Shown: positions 49,343 to 60,830 of the stretch, piece by piece
Numbering within the stretch: the stretch's first letter is position 1
Layout: every line of letters starts with the position of its first letter
DNA from: Megaleporinus macrocephalus
Taxonomy: Eukaryota > Chordata > Actinopteri > Characiformes > Anostomidae
Length of the DNA: 64,000 bases
Reading direction: 5' to 3'
Assembly: GCA_021613375.1 (NCBI GenBank)
Contig: CM038708.1
Location: forward strand, 26,620,018-26,684,017
Notes under the pieces: generated by a model
Seen by the model: only the letters and a program-made list of their open reading frames with translations
The model's database searches: none
What the model was told of the DNA's origin: nothing
Program-made: the position numbers and the translations under genes

Positions 49343-50544
49343 CTGATGTAGGGGACTTGCAGCTCAATGGGGGGTCAGTCTGTCTCCCTCTGATCTCTAC
49401 ATGTGGCCTCCAGGGCTGCAGCACAGGGTCAACCTATCACACCCACAAACTCTTTTATAAAGCATATCAGCATCAACAACATTAACAAGAGACTATTCAT
49501 AAACATCTGTGTACCTTTTAAAGCAGGCTACTCAGGGGTTGCCACCTCCGTATCCATTGCATGTTTAACCCCTTAAACTCCAATGATCTCTCAAGCCTCA
49601 TTGGGTGTTTGGGGAGTTACTCAAAGAAGTATTCTATTACGAATTACTAATACTAAATTTATTTACTTTACTTCCACTCTTCTCTTTAAAAGCCAGAAAA
49701 ATGTGTACCAACAATATCAGAGAAACCTAGAAGTCCTTTCAGTACTTTATTTCTAAGGAATAGACAATCACAGTCATGTTCATGTCAAGGTCCTGCAATT
49801 AGCACAGGTGTGTAAACTACATAAAAGTACAGAAACAGATAATCTATATAGAGGAAACATATGTTTTAAATGGAGTATGCAATTAATATTGTTCACTTAA
49901 ATACAGAGAAAGAGTATTTCTCTGTATTTCTCTATTTATTAAAGAAAAATAGTTCCTTGATTACTTGTTCCTGGTACTTTGTACTATCGCAACACTGTTA
50001 TCGAACAGCCTTAACGTTGCATTTCTTGGGATTCGGAAACCTGCATGCCTTATACCTGATTACAGTCTCTCACTGTTGGATCAAGTAAACTTAGTTGGTG
50101 TGAGATGGTACTGCTGAGCTCCTACACACACAAAAAAACACAAAACAGACATAACTATAAAATGAAATGTACATTAATTACAAACTGATACTGAAATCTG
50201 GGTATTAAATAACATAGAACTGTGCTGTACTGTCCTTTACTTCCTCAGTGGGTCTGGGAGGGACAGGGGGAGTCTCATCTACTTTAATTTCACAATCTGA
50301 GTCAACCTGGAAATGTGTAACTGCATGCAACAACGTTTCCTCCAGTAGATGAATCTGATGACTGCAAGTACGTGGAGAAAGTATTCTCTTTTGTCATCAC
50401 ATCTTGATCAGTTTTATGTTGGTTTTGCAGTTGAGACCTAAACATCAAGCAGGATCATCTTTTTAAGCCTATGAATAAAAAGGAAAAATGTGGTCTAAGA
50501 AACTCCAATCAAATCCGATCCTAAACTTAAAATTATTATCGCAG

Positions 50545-50548
<4 letters not shown>
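49341..50548. other. Unannotated sequence with a possible TTAA element end
   Basis: At 49566, TTAACCCCTTAAACTCC is followed by a self-complementary stretch, AACTCCAATGA...TCATTGGG...GGAGTT, possibly a decayed TTAA-type MITE. No second terminus was found. Confidence 0.35.

Positions 50549-50599
<51 letters not shown>
50549..50599. repeat. (CA)n microsatellite
   Basis: A pure CA tract of about 50 bp. Confidence 0.97.
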
Positions 50600-51589
50600 A
50601 TATTTTATCTTTTTTTCCCTCCTAACTCAGTAAAGCTGCTTCTAGTTTCAACGAAAGATCTTTCATTTACACTAAGGGGGAGGTTCTTTACATTACACAC
50701 CAATTTCATGAGTTAACAAATACAACTCCGTTATCAGTGCCATCGTCTGATAAGATCTGTTTTGACATCATGAGATATACAGGCGAGCCCCTTTACAGGG
50801 CGTGACTACACAAAATGTTTAAATTATTTCCCTTAATCCCCTTACAATTCCAGTTTAACGCTCACTCTTCTGCCAGTCCCACGGTTAATGTACAGGAGAT
50901 TAAGAGGCAGTTGTGCAATGTGATGGTACAGTTATTTCTTGTAAAGGCTAATGTTACATGATCAGGAACCATGCTGAAGCTTAAGCAATGAATGTGGTTG
51001 CTGACTTACTAGAGGAAGACTGTACATAAAAGCTAACCATGAGTGTTGCTGTACAGTTGGGGGCATATTTCTGACTTCCAGTTATTTTTGGGCATACAGT
51101 CTGTGAACAGAACTGCATTGTTTTTTATCATATCTTGACAAAACAAACAGATTTTTTTTAATCAAAGTAGTTATTGTACTGTATACTACTATGTAATTCA
51201 ATACATTACTATTAAATCAGAGCACATTTGAATCCTTCAGGCTTCATTCAGCCCAACACTGACTCTGTAATTTTGCTAAAGGAGATAATCAACCAGTTCT
51301 AAGTTTACAATCATGGGAAACTCCCATAAAGCTTACAGCCAAAAATGCTGCTTTATGCAGGTATAAACAACTCATTGACTCTAAATGCATGTATTCAATC
51401 TTAAATACAATTCCTATCAATATAAAGGTAAAACATAAAGGTAAAGAATAAACCTGAATACATATTCACAGATAAGGCTTAAAACAATAAATATGACGTA
51501 CATATGAATACACAAAGATGAAATGTAATGCTTTTCAAGGGTAAAACCCCAGGAACACTGCATTATATGATTTGTATGCACTTTGGCTT
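50600..51589. other. Unannotated AT-rich DNA
   Basis: No exon, RNA gene or named repeat is recognised. Confidence 0.45.
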
Positions 51590-52110
51590 AAAGGCTTAAA
51601 TGAATTGCATTTCTGGATGCTCAAAAATTAAAGTCGAACTCCATTGACATTCTCAAAGTTCTGCAGCCATAATTGAGAATATTACAGTGCATAAAGCGTG
51701 CTCTATTTAAGATTATCCACGGCTGACCTTATGAATATCATTTAACATGTATATTTGGGAAGTCAAAACCGCATTTCAAAAAAATGTCCAGGCAAAATAT
51801 CAGAGGACTTTTTTTGTCGGCCTGTGTTTGGTCGCCGCTGAGCACAGTGAGGGAGGATCTGAATAAATTAAGGTGTAGGTTGCCACCACTGTTATGCTTT
51901 TCTAAGAAGCAGCCATGGCGCTTACACAGCTCGAGCTGGGCAGTACTAAAAAAATACAATATCACAATACTGGATGTATTGTGGAAGCATGGAGTTTGAT
52001 GATATGCAAAGTTAATGAGCCCATATTTGTTTGTGCTAAAAATGCTTTCAGACCTGACATACAGTGGTTTGTTTTTCTTGGAGGGTTTTGTTCTGGTTTC
52101 TTTATTTAAT
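51590..52110. promoter_or_regulatory. Candidate conserved enhancer
   Basis: Unique, complex sequence containing a POU/homeodomain-like ATGCAAAGTTAATGA (52004-52018) and the hairpin-capable ACAATAC...GTATTGT (51964-51982). Other strings include GAGAATATTACAGTGCATAA and CTTATGAATATCATTTAAC. Overlapping 71-75-codon frames show no domain. Confidence 0.45.
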
Positions 52111-52610
52111 ATTTACACCAAAAGGGAACAGAAACCACACGTGCAGAAAGAAAACAGGCTGTGAATACCATGTGTAAAGTGTACAACATAGAATTTGAAA
52201 ACAAATGGGTATGCCTAGCAGCCACCCACCTCCCCCCTACTCACCTGCTACAATAATAACTACAATATAATGATAAATACAGATATTTGCCCCTACAGTT
52301 GTTTTTTATTATTAGTGTGTGGGCCTTTTCTGAATGAAATGGCTCTTTATGGCTCAGGTGCAGCATGTTTGCTCAGGATTACTGTTTAGTTACTCATTTA
52401 TCTTTATATCTGCAGTGGTTTGTCTCAAGTCTATGAGTTATCTTGGGCCCTGTGACCTAGCAGTCAAAGGCCCCTGGGTGCTGGCCCCTCTGACCTGGTC
52501 AGTAATCCGTGCTTGGCAACAAAGATGTTTTAAACAACAATCTTCTTCTTAAAAAGAATAGAAATTGTATTCTCCATCAATAGTGCTGAAAATGAAACCA
52601 TGTAACCAAG
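52111..52610. other. Unannotated sequence
   Basis: Nothing recognised. Confidence 0.45.
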
Positions 52611-52855
52611 TATTGCTGTACAAGTCAGTGCTGTTGGAACTACTCCATTTTTGTTGTCTTTACTGTTTTGTTCCATAATTTGAAACAGCCTGTTGCCTTT
52701 AACATTGTGTGAACATTTTATGATGACTGAAGCAAGAAATGGCTCAGTATGATTTGAACAGAAGTCTGGTTACATTGACTTACATTAAAAGTTAAGTATG
52801 CTTATGCTTCCTCCTGTAAAAGTCATATTATTGATGCTACATATCTCTTAGCACT
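52611..52855. mobile_element. MITE with TATCG termini (copy 3, degraded)
   Basis: Internal similarity to copy 1 in the same orientation: ACATTGACTTACATT, AAGTATG and CTCCTGTAAA keep order and spacing. The left end TATTGCTGTACAAG is a decayed terminus; the right terminus is eroded. Confidence 0.6.
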
Positions 52856-53609
52856 AAGCTACAGACTTATCAAGCAGCGAAATCCTGAATTCTAACACAC
52901 CAGCGCACCCTGTTATATGTATTACACGCTGCAGCCTTTAGCCTTTCATTATCATAGACTGCATATATGCCCATCAATACAATCATTTATCTAAATATAC
53001 AGTGACAAATGAGAAACCAGGACAGAACGCTGTAACTCCTCCCATGAAACAAACATGTGATGGTGATTCATTCACAGTGTCTACAAAGTGGTTGTGGCTT
53101 TAACATTTCATTCGATTTCAAAGGGTGTGGCTTTTATTATTTATAATGAAAAGAGCTGCGCGCGCTCTTAGGTAAGGACTATCGTAAAATAAATATTGCC
53201 TCACTGCTTTAATGAGCGTAAAAGCTTTAATGGCACCTAAGCACAGATAGTAAGATGTTATAAGATAGATATATCAGTCTACTACTCGTTGGGTGATTAC
53301 ACCTTTTCTCTTCCTCTACTATTCTCTTAGAACACACGGCCTAAAAAAATATATTGTAAAATACACAGACTTCTCCTATTTGTACACGTCTGTCTCTGTA
53401 GAGTGGCATCATTTTTGGATTTACTGGATGTTAATGTATGGAAGGACAAAAGTTATCAGTCTCTTAATTAACTGCTGTAATAGTTGAAGTCAGGAAGAGG
53501 ATCTGGGAGATACCGGATATTTAGATAACAGTATAAACTTCATAAAACACAGTAGCGGTAGAGAGGTGCGTTATATCTGTAAACTGATATCAACACGTAT
53601 ATGAACTGC
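52856..53609. other. Unannotated sequence
   Basis: AT-rich with a GCGCGCGC-like string near 53158. No gene is supported. Confidence 0.45.
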
Positions 53610-53960
53610 TTTATGAAAGACCTTTTGCGTCTGCGAAACTCAGCCAAATCTTCTGATGCCAAGTGAGATCATCGCCTGGCCTAACCTCTCATCATTAGCC
53701 TGGAACTCGCTCGCATCAGCAGTCATTTGCTGCTGCTTCTCGTCTCACTGTAATGACTTGGATGAGCTGGTAGGTGGGGGCTGCGAGTGTTGGGGAGTGA
53801 TCCCACTGCCACATCTGTTACCCACATCGCCTTCATGTTTCATTTGCCAAGTATAGCAAAAGAAGGTAACGGCCAGACACGACAAGTTGATATTAGAGTG
53901 CCATTAGCGCTAATGCTAATGACTAAATCTGATGTTATTTCAGGAGAGTGAGTCTGACGA
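53610..53960. promoter_or_regulatory. Candidate conserved enhancer with homeodomain palindrome
   Basis: Includes a perfect 12-bp palindrome ATTAGCGCTAAT (53903-53914) directly followed by GCTAATGA (53915-53922), i.e. three TAAT cores in 20 bp, plus CATCATTAGCC upstream. The surrounding sequence is repeat-free. Binding is inferred from motif form. Confidence 0.45.
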
Positions 53961-54047
53961 CCTTCAGTTAACATAAACGTGGGTTTACACCCATGACTTT
54001 TAAATCAGGCGTCAATTCAGAATGTATCTGCGAATTTAGGCTGTATT
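53961..54047. other. Spacer
   Basis: Short unannotated sequence leading into the LINE tail. Confidence 0.4.
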
Positions 54048-54567
54048 CAAGTTTCAAGTTTCACGTTTATTTGTCATTTGCACAACATGTCAGGACATAA
54101 CATGCATTGAAATGCTTGGGGTGAGGCTCAGATACAACTCAACAGCAGGACAGCATTATATATATAAAACAGTGCAAACAGACAATAGACAATATTTAAG
54201 TAAAAATAAGCTAAAAATATACATTTAGTAATAACTAAAATATATAACGGACTATACAACAGGCCAACAAGACATACAGGCGGACATATGTAAAAACTTT
54301 TGCATTGGTAGGTTATCTAGGAAGATGTATCTATTTAAAGGGACTTAGTGATATTGTCCTAAGCAGCGATATCAGAATAAATAATATAATTTTATAACAT
54401 AATGTAATATAGCAGTGACCAGGTGAACGTTATTGGGGTCTTTCAGCCTCACAGTTTGTTCAGAAGCTTGACAGCGTGTGGGTAGAAGCTGTTCAGTAGC
54501 CAGGTTGTTCTGGCCTGGATGCTGCAGAATCTCCTGCCTGATGGCAGTATAGTTCTAATTCCAAGTT
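54048..54567 (-). pseudogene. LINE 3' end relic (antisense)
   Basis: Minus-strand translation reads ILPSGRRF and, further on, LNSFYPHAVKLLN, the conserved C-terminus of fish L2/Rex-type LINE proteins. The left edge (TTTCAAGTTTCACGTTTATT, then TGTCATTTGCAC) is the retrotransposon 3' untranslated end. Between them lies AT-rich untranslated DNA. Only the last part of the protein remains, so this is a 5'-truncated insertion of the same broad type as 26895-28300. Confidence 0.7.
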
Positions 54568-55205
54568 TAAATAGATGTATAAGTAAAATGCAAATACAGC
54601 TTTGGTACTGAAATCGGTTACAGTTAGATTTAGTTTGGGTTGAATATAATCTCATTTTATAATTAAATAAATAAACAAACCAAGCACAGCCTGTGCATGT
54701 AATATTCTATGAATTCTTTTAACTCCTGTTCGGTTCCTCTAATCAAGAAGGCTTGCATAAATCGTGACAGATGGAAATTCCCATGAAAACGGGCGATCAA
54801 ACAATAACAAACAAACATACAAACAAACCCTCATTACCTAAACATAAATACACATCTCCCTGCCAGTTGGCTTCAGTAAAAAGGGCAGGGGGATGATCCT
54901 GGCCGAGTGGCGGTGGGGGTGGGGGTTGCTGGTCTCATGTCTATCGGTGTGGATAATTGAATGTTGGAGCGTTCTTCCCCGCCTGTCTTTGTTGTTCAAT
55001 CAATACAAGAGCTAATCTGTATTAGCAGAATTAGCCGCTCTCAAACTCAGATGTCTGGACCTTTTCAGACGACTTGTACACATGTCAACCTTTTCCCAAC
55101 GCATGGAAAGACACGAGAACAGGTAATGGTTATTGTATCGTTTGACAGAGCACAGTGAAAAAAGGAGCTCTTCCTAAATAGCAGGTGGAAAATCTGAGGT
55201 TTAGA
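54568..55205. other. Unannotated sequence
   Basis: Includes a G-rich run around 54910-54928. Nothing further is recognised. Confidence 0.45.
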
Positions 55206-55260
55206 AAGAGAAAGAGAGAGAGAGAGGGAGAAGAAAAAAGAAAAGAGAGAAAAGAAATGG
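55206..55260. repeat. Purine-rich (GA)n tract
   Basis: GAGA and AAAG strings over about 55 bp. Confidence 0.85.
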
Positions 55261-55769
55261 AAAGACATCTATAAATGCTCTTTCTATGGCAAGTTTAATC
55301 CCTAGAACTTTAATCTCTGCTTTTTATGTTGTCTTTACTTTATATACCATAAAATATATGTTGAAATAGATTTGTAATTACACAATAATTACATAATTAA
55401 ATTATATATTTAATTACATTTACATTTTAAATATATATACCATCAGATTTAAGCTTGCACATCCATAACCAGTTGGCAAAAGCAACAAAAATATATCACA
55501 ATATGTTTTTTCTTTCCACAAAACAAGACCGTACACAGCATACAAACTTTTCATCAAATACAAATAATAAACAAAGGTTATCTGTTACGTATGAACATAA
55601 CTGTGTTGTTGATTGAAAGTTTAGCAGAATTTGTCCATGAGTTTTGAGTAAAAAAATGCTTGTATTATTGCATGTTCTCTGCAGCTTCTGAGTGATAAAT
55701 GCTTAATAAAGTGAGTAACATCTGGATATCTCCAAACTATCGCATTAAAATAAACTACCAAACCCAGAG
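55261..55769. other. Unannotated AT-rich DNA
   Basis: Very AT-rich around 55360-55440. No gene is supported. Confidence 0.45.
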
Positions 55770-56200
55770 CCATACGTCTGGCCCTGGTTGCGTCAGAGCA
55801 CTAGTGCAGCGAATGTGTAAGCATAAGAGTCAGGCAGGGGAGGTGCAGGGGTTTATTTATAAAGTGAACAGGACGCTGTGGTGAATTAGCATTAGGGCCG
55901 AGAGGCCTGGCCCCTCTAATTAGAGGTGAAAGGGAGATGGTAATTAAATCTCAAAGGACGGAAATGGAGGCGCCAGAACGGAAAAACAACACACACTCCA
56001 AACGTGTTTTCTCGACAAGGGAGCCGACGCGCTCTCCCGTGAGCTGGAGTCTCAGGACCAGTGTTAACACACCTGTCCTCGCCGTGTGTATCTGCATGTG
56101 TGAGTAAATATAAGGCAACAGAAGGACTGCTACTGAACACATGCAGCACTGACCACAGCACAAGATGCACCACTTGATTCGTTTTCTCTACAGCGTTTAG
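55770..56200. promoter_or_regulatory. Candidate conserved enhancer with palindromic TAATTA site
   Basis: Contains the perfect 14-bp palindrome CCTCTAATTAGAGG (55913-55926), GAATTAGCATTAGGG just upstream and TAATTA (55941-55946) just downstream. The block is GC-balanced and repeat-free. A 98-codon minus frame overlaps without domains. Among the strongest enhancer-like textures in the window; conservation untested. Confidence 0.5.
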
Positions 56201-56489
56201 AAATATGAACATTTGATGATGCGCTTTTTAATGCTGAGTCATTTAAAGCCAACGACCAGCTTAATCTTCATTGTTTACCTGATATAAATCACAGTGCAGC
56301 AGAGGCCGACCTAATGCTTGGGTCAGTTTAAAGTTTTTTCGAATTAAATTAACGTAACCTAACATCTCCTTGTTTGTACACACACTGTCCATTACATTAG
56401 CTTTATTTACTTTTGTAGTTCTACAATTACAGACTGTAGTACATCTGTTGCTTTGCATACATAGTAAGCTGCCTTGTACCCTGCTCATC
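56201..56489. other. Spacer
   Basis: Unannotated sequence. Confidence 0.4.
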
Positions 56490-56916
56490 AATGGTGAGGA
56501 CCACCACAGAGCAGGTATTGTTTGGGTGGTGAATTCTTCTCAGCACTGCAGTGACACATGGTGGTGGTGGTGTGCGCTGATTTGAGTAGATCAGACACAG
56601 TAGTGCTGCTGGAGTTTTTAAACACTGTCCACTCACTGTCCACTCTATGAGACACTCCTACCTCGCAGATGTAAAGTCAGCGATCAACATTGGTCACAGG
56701 ATGCTCCTACAGGACACTGTTGACTGGACAGTTATGGTTGGTGGACTATGCGCCAGCGACACTAAGGTGTTGAAAAACTCCAAAAGCACTGCTCTGTCTG
56801 ATCCACTCACACCGGCACAACACACACTAACACACCACCACCATGTCAGTGACACTGCAGTGCTGAGAGGTAACCACCATTCAAATAATACCTGCTCTGT
56901 GGTGGTCCTGAGCATT
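56490..56916. mobile_element. Long-arm palindromic MITE
   Basis: Left arm GAGGACCACCACAGAGCAGG and right arm CCTGCTCTGTGGTGGTCCTG are near-perfect inverted repeats. Self-complementarity continues inward (GCACTGCAGTGACA against GACACTGCAGTGC, GATCAGACACAG against CTGTCTGATC, GGAGTTTTTAAACACTGT against a decayed partner). The element of about 427 bp folds into one long imperfect hairpin and is a common fish repeat type. Target duplication unclear. Confidence 0.8.
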
Positions 56917-57240
56917 AAAGAATAGGTTGAAACCAACTATACAAAGAAACTACAATGTGCAGCTATTTGGTACAGTGCTTAGTGAGTGTAAAACTGGATA
57001 TTAACTAAGTTTGTTGGCTCTGACCTCTTTTGTTTAAATCTGTTTACGGAGTAGCTGGGATATGTTTATATTCATGTGTGATACAGTGAAATGCATCAGT
57101 ATGTAGCATTGGAGCTTGTTTCATTAGAGTAACAGTAAAACCCAGGCATGAACTATTCCCCTATATGCATGTATGCATATATATGTATGTTTCGTACATC
57201 ATGTACTACACATACTGTATGGAGCAATCATATCACTGAA
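56917..57240. other. Spacer
   Basis: Unannotated AT-rich DNA between two inverted-repeat elements. Confidence 0.4.
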
Positions 57241-57661
57241 TGGGACCTATTTTGCTCATTTCCAGCTTTTATCATTTTATTGTTGGGGTCTACTAGAATA
57301 CATTAATATCTAGTAATTGCTTTTACAGTACATCTATATTTATCCTCTGTCTGAAAGGTTTTTTAGAGCTCCGGTGTTTTTAAGCCCCCTCCTGATGAGC
57401 CCAGTGATTTGTCAACAGTCAGAGTGGTTAAAAGCAGTGATGTTATGTGAGGGTATGCCAAGCTTGCCAGTAAGCAAACATTAAGGGTTGTGTTACGAAA
57501 TTGCATCATCTTGTAATAAAGGAAAAGGACTGCAATGTGAACAGTGGTTTCTCCCTCTGATGTGTACTCTGATCTTTCTGACTTAATACATAGCGCATAA
57601 CACACTAAGCACACTAAACGCAATGAAAATATACAGAGAAGCATAACAAGTCCCCTTTAAA
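57241..57661. mobile_element. MITE with GGGACCTATTTTGCT termini
   Basis: Left TGGGACCTATTTTGCTC and right AGCATAACAAGTCCCC are imperfect inverted repeats (about 12 of 15 terminal bases). Interior strings GGGGTCTACTAGAATA, CCTCTGTCTGAAAGG and AGCCCCCTCCTGA are those of an abundant fish element with GTGACCTATTATGC-type ends. About 420 bp, non-coding. Confidence 0.7.
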
Positions 57662-57879
57662 AAACAAGAGGTGACAGGAATAGTCACTTTTTAGCCTCAG
57701 TCTTAAGAATGTTAACAGCACTGGGAGCTTTAATGTGAGCCTATGCCAAGCTCACTGGTTCTTCATTCATTCCACATTCTTCTCTGTTAAAAAATAATAC
57801 TGCACTTATTGGTATCTAAAAGCTGAATTAGTGTTATTGTGCATCTGTTATTTATTGTTCTGGTACCCATCTGTTCCTG
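57662..57879. other. Spacer
   Basis: Unannotated sequence. Confidence 0.4.
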
Positions 57880-58330
57880 CACTGTAAAACTCTATTAATC
57901 ATGCAAACACTATCGCAAAGCATAAAGCGGCTAAGGGCTCAGCAGGGCATCTGACAGCTTCTTCGCACAGATACCGTAAGGCACCTTAATAACTTCTGTT
58001 TTGGTAGATAAATTGTGTGAGTTTGGAAACACGACTGTCGTTGAGCTCACTTTCCTACGGCCATGTCAGAAATGATTTATTCACGACAACTGGCCGGCGA
58101 ACGAGGACCCAGGCGAGATGGACGGCTGCGTGTCCCATTACACTGCAATTTCGGCTCTGTACAGTCTGTAATTGGCATGGCTAACAGCAGCTGCATGCTT
58201 GCCCGGGACTGACTGTGACGGTGAAATAAGAATTGATATAGGGCTTCGCCGTCCTCAGCCAACCTTTGATGCGGGACATAAAAAGCTAAATGTCTTCCCA
58301 GGAACCCCAGGGCACAACATGTCTACTTCG
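57880..58330. promoter_or_regulatory. Candidate conserved enhancer with PBX-HOX-like site
   Basis: Includes TGATTTAT (58073-58080), which fits the TGATTNAT PBX-HOX consensus, with CATGTCAG a few bases upstream as a possible MEIS-type half site; also CTGTAATTGG (58167-58176) and an E-box CAGCTG (58188-58193). TCTATTAATCATGCAAAC lies near the left end. Repeat-free, with no domain-bearing frame. Confidence 0.5.
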
Positions 58331-58649
58331 ACCCTCGCACTGCCCTACACCCGCCCCCCTTCCTCAACACCCAAACACACACCACCACTCCGAAAAAAGC
58401 TCTAGAGAATAACTCCTAACAAAAACAAAAGCTTACTGACAGACTACAAAGCAAGACTTTGCACTTAGCCATCCTTTCAGATTAGTCTACGTGCAAAACA
58501 AGGCCTACACTAACTGTGCACATAGTCGAGTTAAGAGATAAACTGAGTGAGGAGCATTTTAGGGAGAATCTTGTCTTGTTAATGTTAGGAGACCAGAAAC
58601 ATAAGGAAACATGCTGGTTGTTATCTACAAAAGCAGTGCAGGCCCAAAG
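58331..58649. other. Spacer
   Basis: Unannotated sequence. Confidence 0.4.
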
Positions 58650-58770
58650 AAGCTTCTCATAGAAGAACGGCTTTAGGTCCCATGAAGAACTTGTCAGTGG
58701 ATGTTTTCTTGAAGAAATATTTGTGCAAATGAGATGTGCAACTGTGAAGAACTCCTTGAGTTCTTTAGAA
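58650..58770. mobile_element. Fragment of the GTTCTTT/AAGAAC non-autonomous family
   Basis: CATAGAAGAACGG, CATGAAGAACTTGTCAGTGG and GAGTTCTTTAGAAG resemble the elements at 25801-25915 and 38866-38978. Termini are not resolved. Confidence 0.4.
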
Positions 58771-60149
58771 GAGGCCAGGATTATAAAAAGCGCTTGCCAT
58801 TGTACTTACAATCTTGGCCTTTTTATCACTATGATGGAAAACCTGTTCAACAGTGGACAGTGGAACTGCACCTTGCTTCAGTGTAATTTTGCTGCAGCTA
58901 AAGTGCAGGGAATGCTAAAGTGACTGGATATTACTTCAGAGCAGCTAGTCCTGACTTTTTAAATTAAAAAAAAAAAATTCTCTCTTCTCTACCTGCGGCT
59001 AGGTAACAGAATCAAAAAAGCTAAGACAGTAACACATATAGCCAAGAACATAGAGGTTTTCCAGCTTTGAAAAGCTGGTAGAGCTGCTAAAACTAATTCA
59101 AAACCCAGTGAATGCATCATTAGCTTGGCAATACCAGCCATTTGCATTATCATAGCAGATGAAATAAAGGCTACTTTAAAAGTTTTTTTAATTACACACT
59201 GCAGTGAATGTGAATGACTGGTGATGCACAGGATTAAATGCTAAAAAAGTTAACCCCACACAGTCCAGTTAACCATGAAGTTATTAAAGTGGGAAAATAG
59301 AAATTAATGGCACCAGTAGCTCACTTTAGTAGCACACAGGTTTGCCAGTATCAACAGCAGCAACATTAGGAGTATAGTTTGCCAGTATTTAGTAACACAC
59401 TACCTAAGTATGTAGACATTTCATCACAAGATCACTAAAAATGTTCTGTTTTCTGCAATATTTTGGTTAAAGAACTCCAAATAAGTGTCAGTGTCCTGAC
59501 CCTGTTGTACTAGTGCAACTCTAACAGCGTTATCCACCAAGAGAGATGTAAGTTCTTTGTTTTTGCTGACTTTTCCTTTATGGAACCCTGCTAAGAGTAT
59601 AACTGCAACCCTAAAACCCCTCGAGAGCCTGTGGAAAAAATCACAAAAAAAATCTGTCATTCTAAAAAAAAACTGGTTTAACAGTGTTCCCCTATTGAAG
59701 CATTGCCCCAAATAACCCTTCTAAGTATCTTTATTCAATATAATTCAATATAATCTTGTCAGATGATTATACATTTGTATAGAAAAGAACAGAGGCAGAC
59801 CCAAATAGCTAATAATCCAAAAGAGAAAGTTGGTCAATTAGTTAAAAAATTTATAATGCTACAAAATTTTGAATATTAAATATTAGAAAAGTGAATCTGA
59901 ATGTTAAGCATCTCCTCATTTGTTCCTATATATGTGGGTATATATATTTGAGTATAGGCTCTATGATCTTGCTAAGACTCTGGGTTCTAGCTTAAAAGCT
60001 GTTTGCCCATGTAAGAAGAAGAAACAGAACCCAAAGTTAGTTTTGGATTTGTTCCCAGACTACAAATTACTATATATCTTTATAACACTTCAAAGCAACA
60101 GGCAACGGTCAAGTCTCAGAAGGGTAACCTAAGTCACGATTCAGCAGGG
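58771..60149. other. Unannotated AT-rich DNA
   Basis: No exon or named repeat. The 95-codon minus frame at 59424-59711 has no recognisable domain. Confidence 0.45.
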
Positions 60150-60830
60150 TTCCAGCTTGGCGCTACGGAGTTGAGTGACCAGGCGTGAGATGTGGTAGGA
60201 CGCTGAGGTTGTCACGTCTGGCTGAAAACGATCACACTCCCCCTTGCCTACTCTCATTTGCACCTGGCCACTATGTGCCGAAACACGTAGGCCACTCATT
60301 CCACATAATAAATAAATAAATAAAAGTGGTGGTGCTCAAAATTAGCTGGCGGGGTTAATACCCCACTAAGCTTGGTGGCACGCCTGATGGTCCAGGCGGT
60401 TCGTTTGACAGAGAGGGGGTCGTATGGCTCTGTCCTCAACCTTCTCTCAAGGGAAGTTCTGAGTGGCCAGGCTTGTTGATAAGGGGGCAGGCAGGCGGAG
60501 AGGTTGGCCAGCGGCTGGCAGCCGCTCCAACAGCTGCGGCTGAGGCGAGCATTCCGCCTGGGCCACCGTGAGTAAATAAGCACATGCCCCAACTAATTTT
60601 GGGGGCGGTAGAGGAGAAAAGTGGCTCCGGCCATGCCATGTGCTCGAATGGTCGAGTGGCAGTGACAATGGAATGGAGTTCGGACTCTTCAAGGGCTGGC
60701 TGCGCCCGTGCTTGGCCATTAGGGCCAGAGCGCAACGGCCAAATACACACCCAAATATACTCGGCCCCCAAGAGGGCAGATTTATGTGCGTTTGTACAAT
60801 ATGTGGGGCCATAAGGGAGTGTGAACAAGA
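60150..60830. other. Anonymous GC-rich island
   Basis: Base composition changes sharply from AT-rich flanks to GC-rich, ending near 60830. It holds (AATA)n at 60306-60323 and overlapping minus-strand frames of 98, 130 and 121 codons plus two plus-strand frames. Multiple open frames at once indicate low stop density from GC content rather than coding. It could be a fragment of an LTR or other retroelement, a CpG-type regulatory region or horizontally acquired sequence; I do not recognise it. Confidence 0.45.

Noticed and set aside
49566..49640. Second TTAA-type MITE
   Set aside because: Only one terminus and a weak internal inverted repeat are present; the opposite TTAA end could not be located.
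60436..60828. 130-codon minus-strand open frame in the GC-rich island
   Set aside because: Several frames on both strands are open together, which points to low stop density rather than coding; no domain is recognised.
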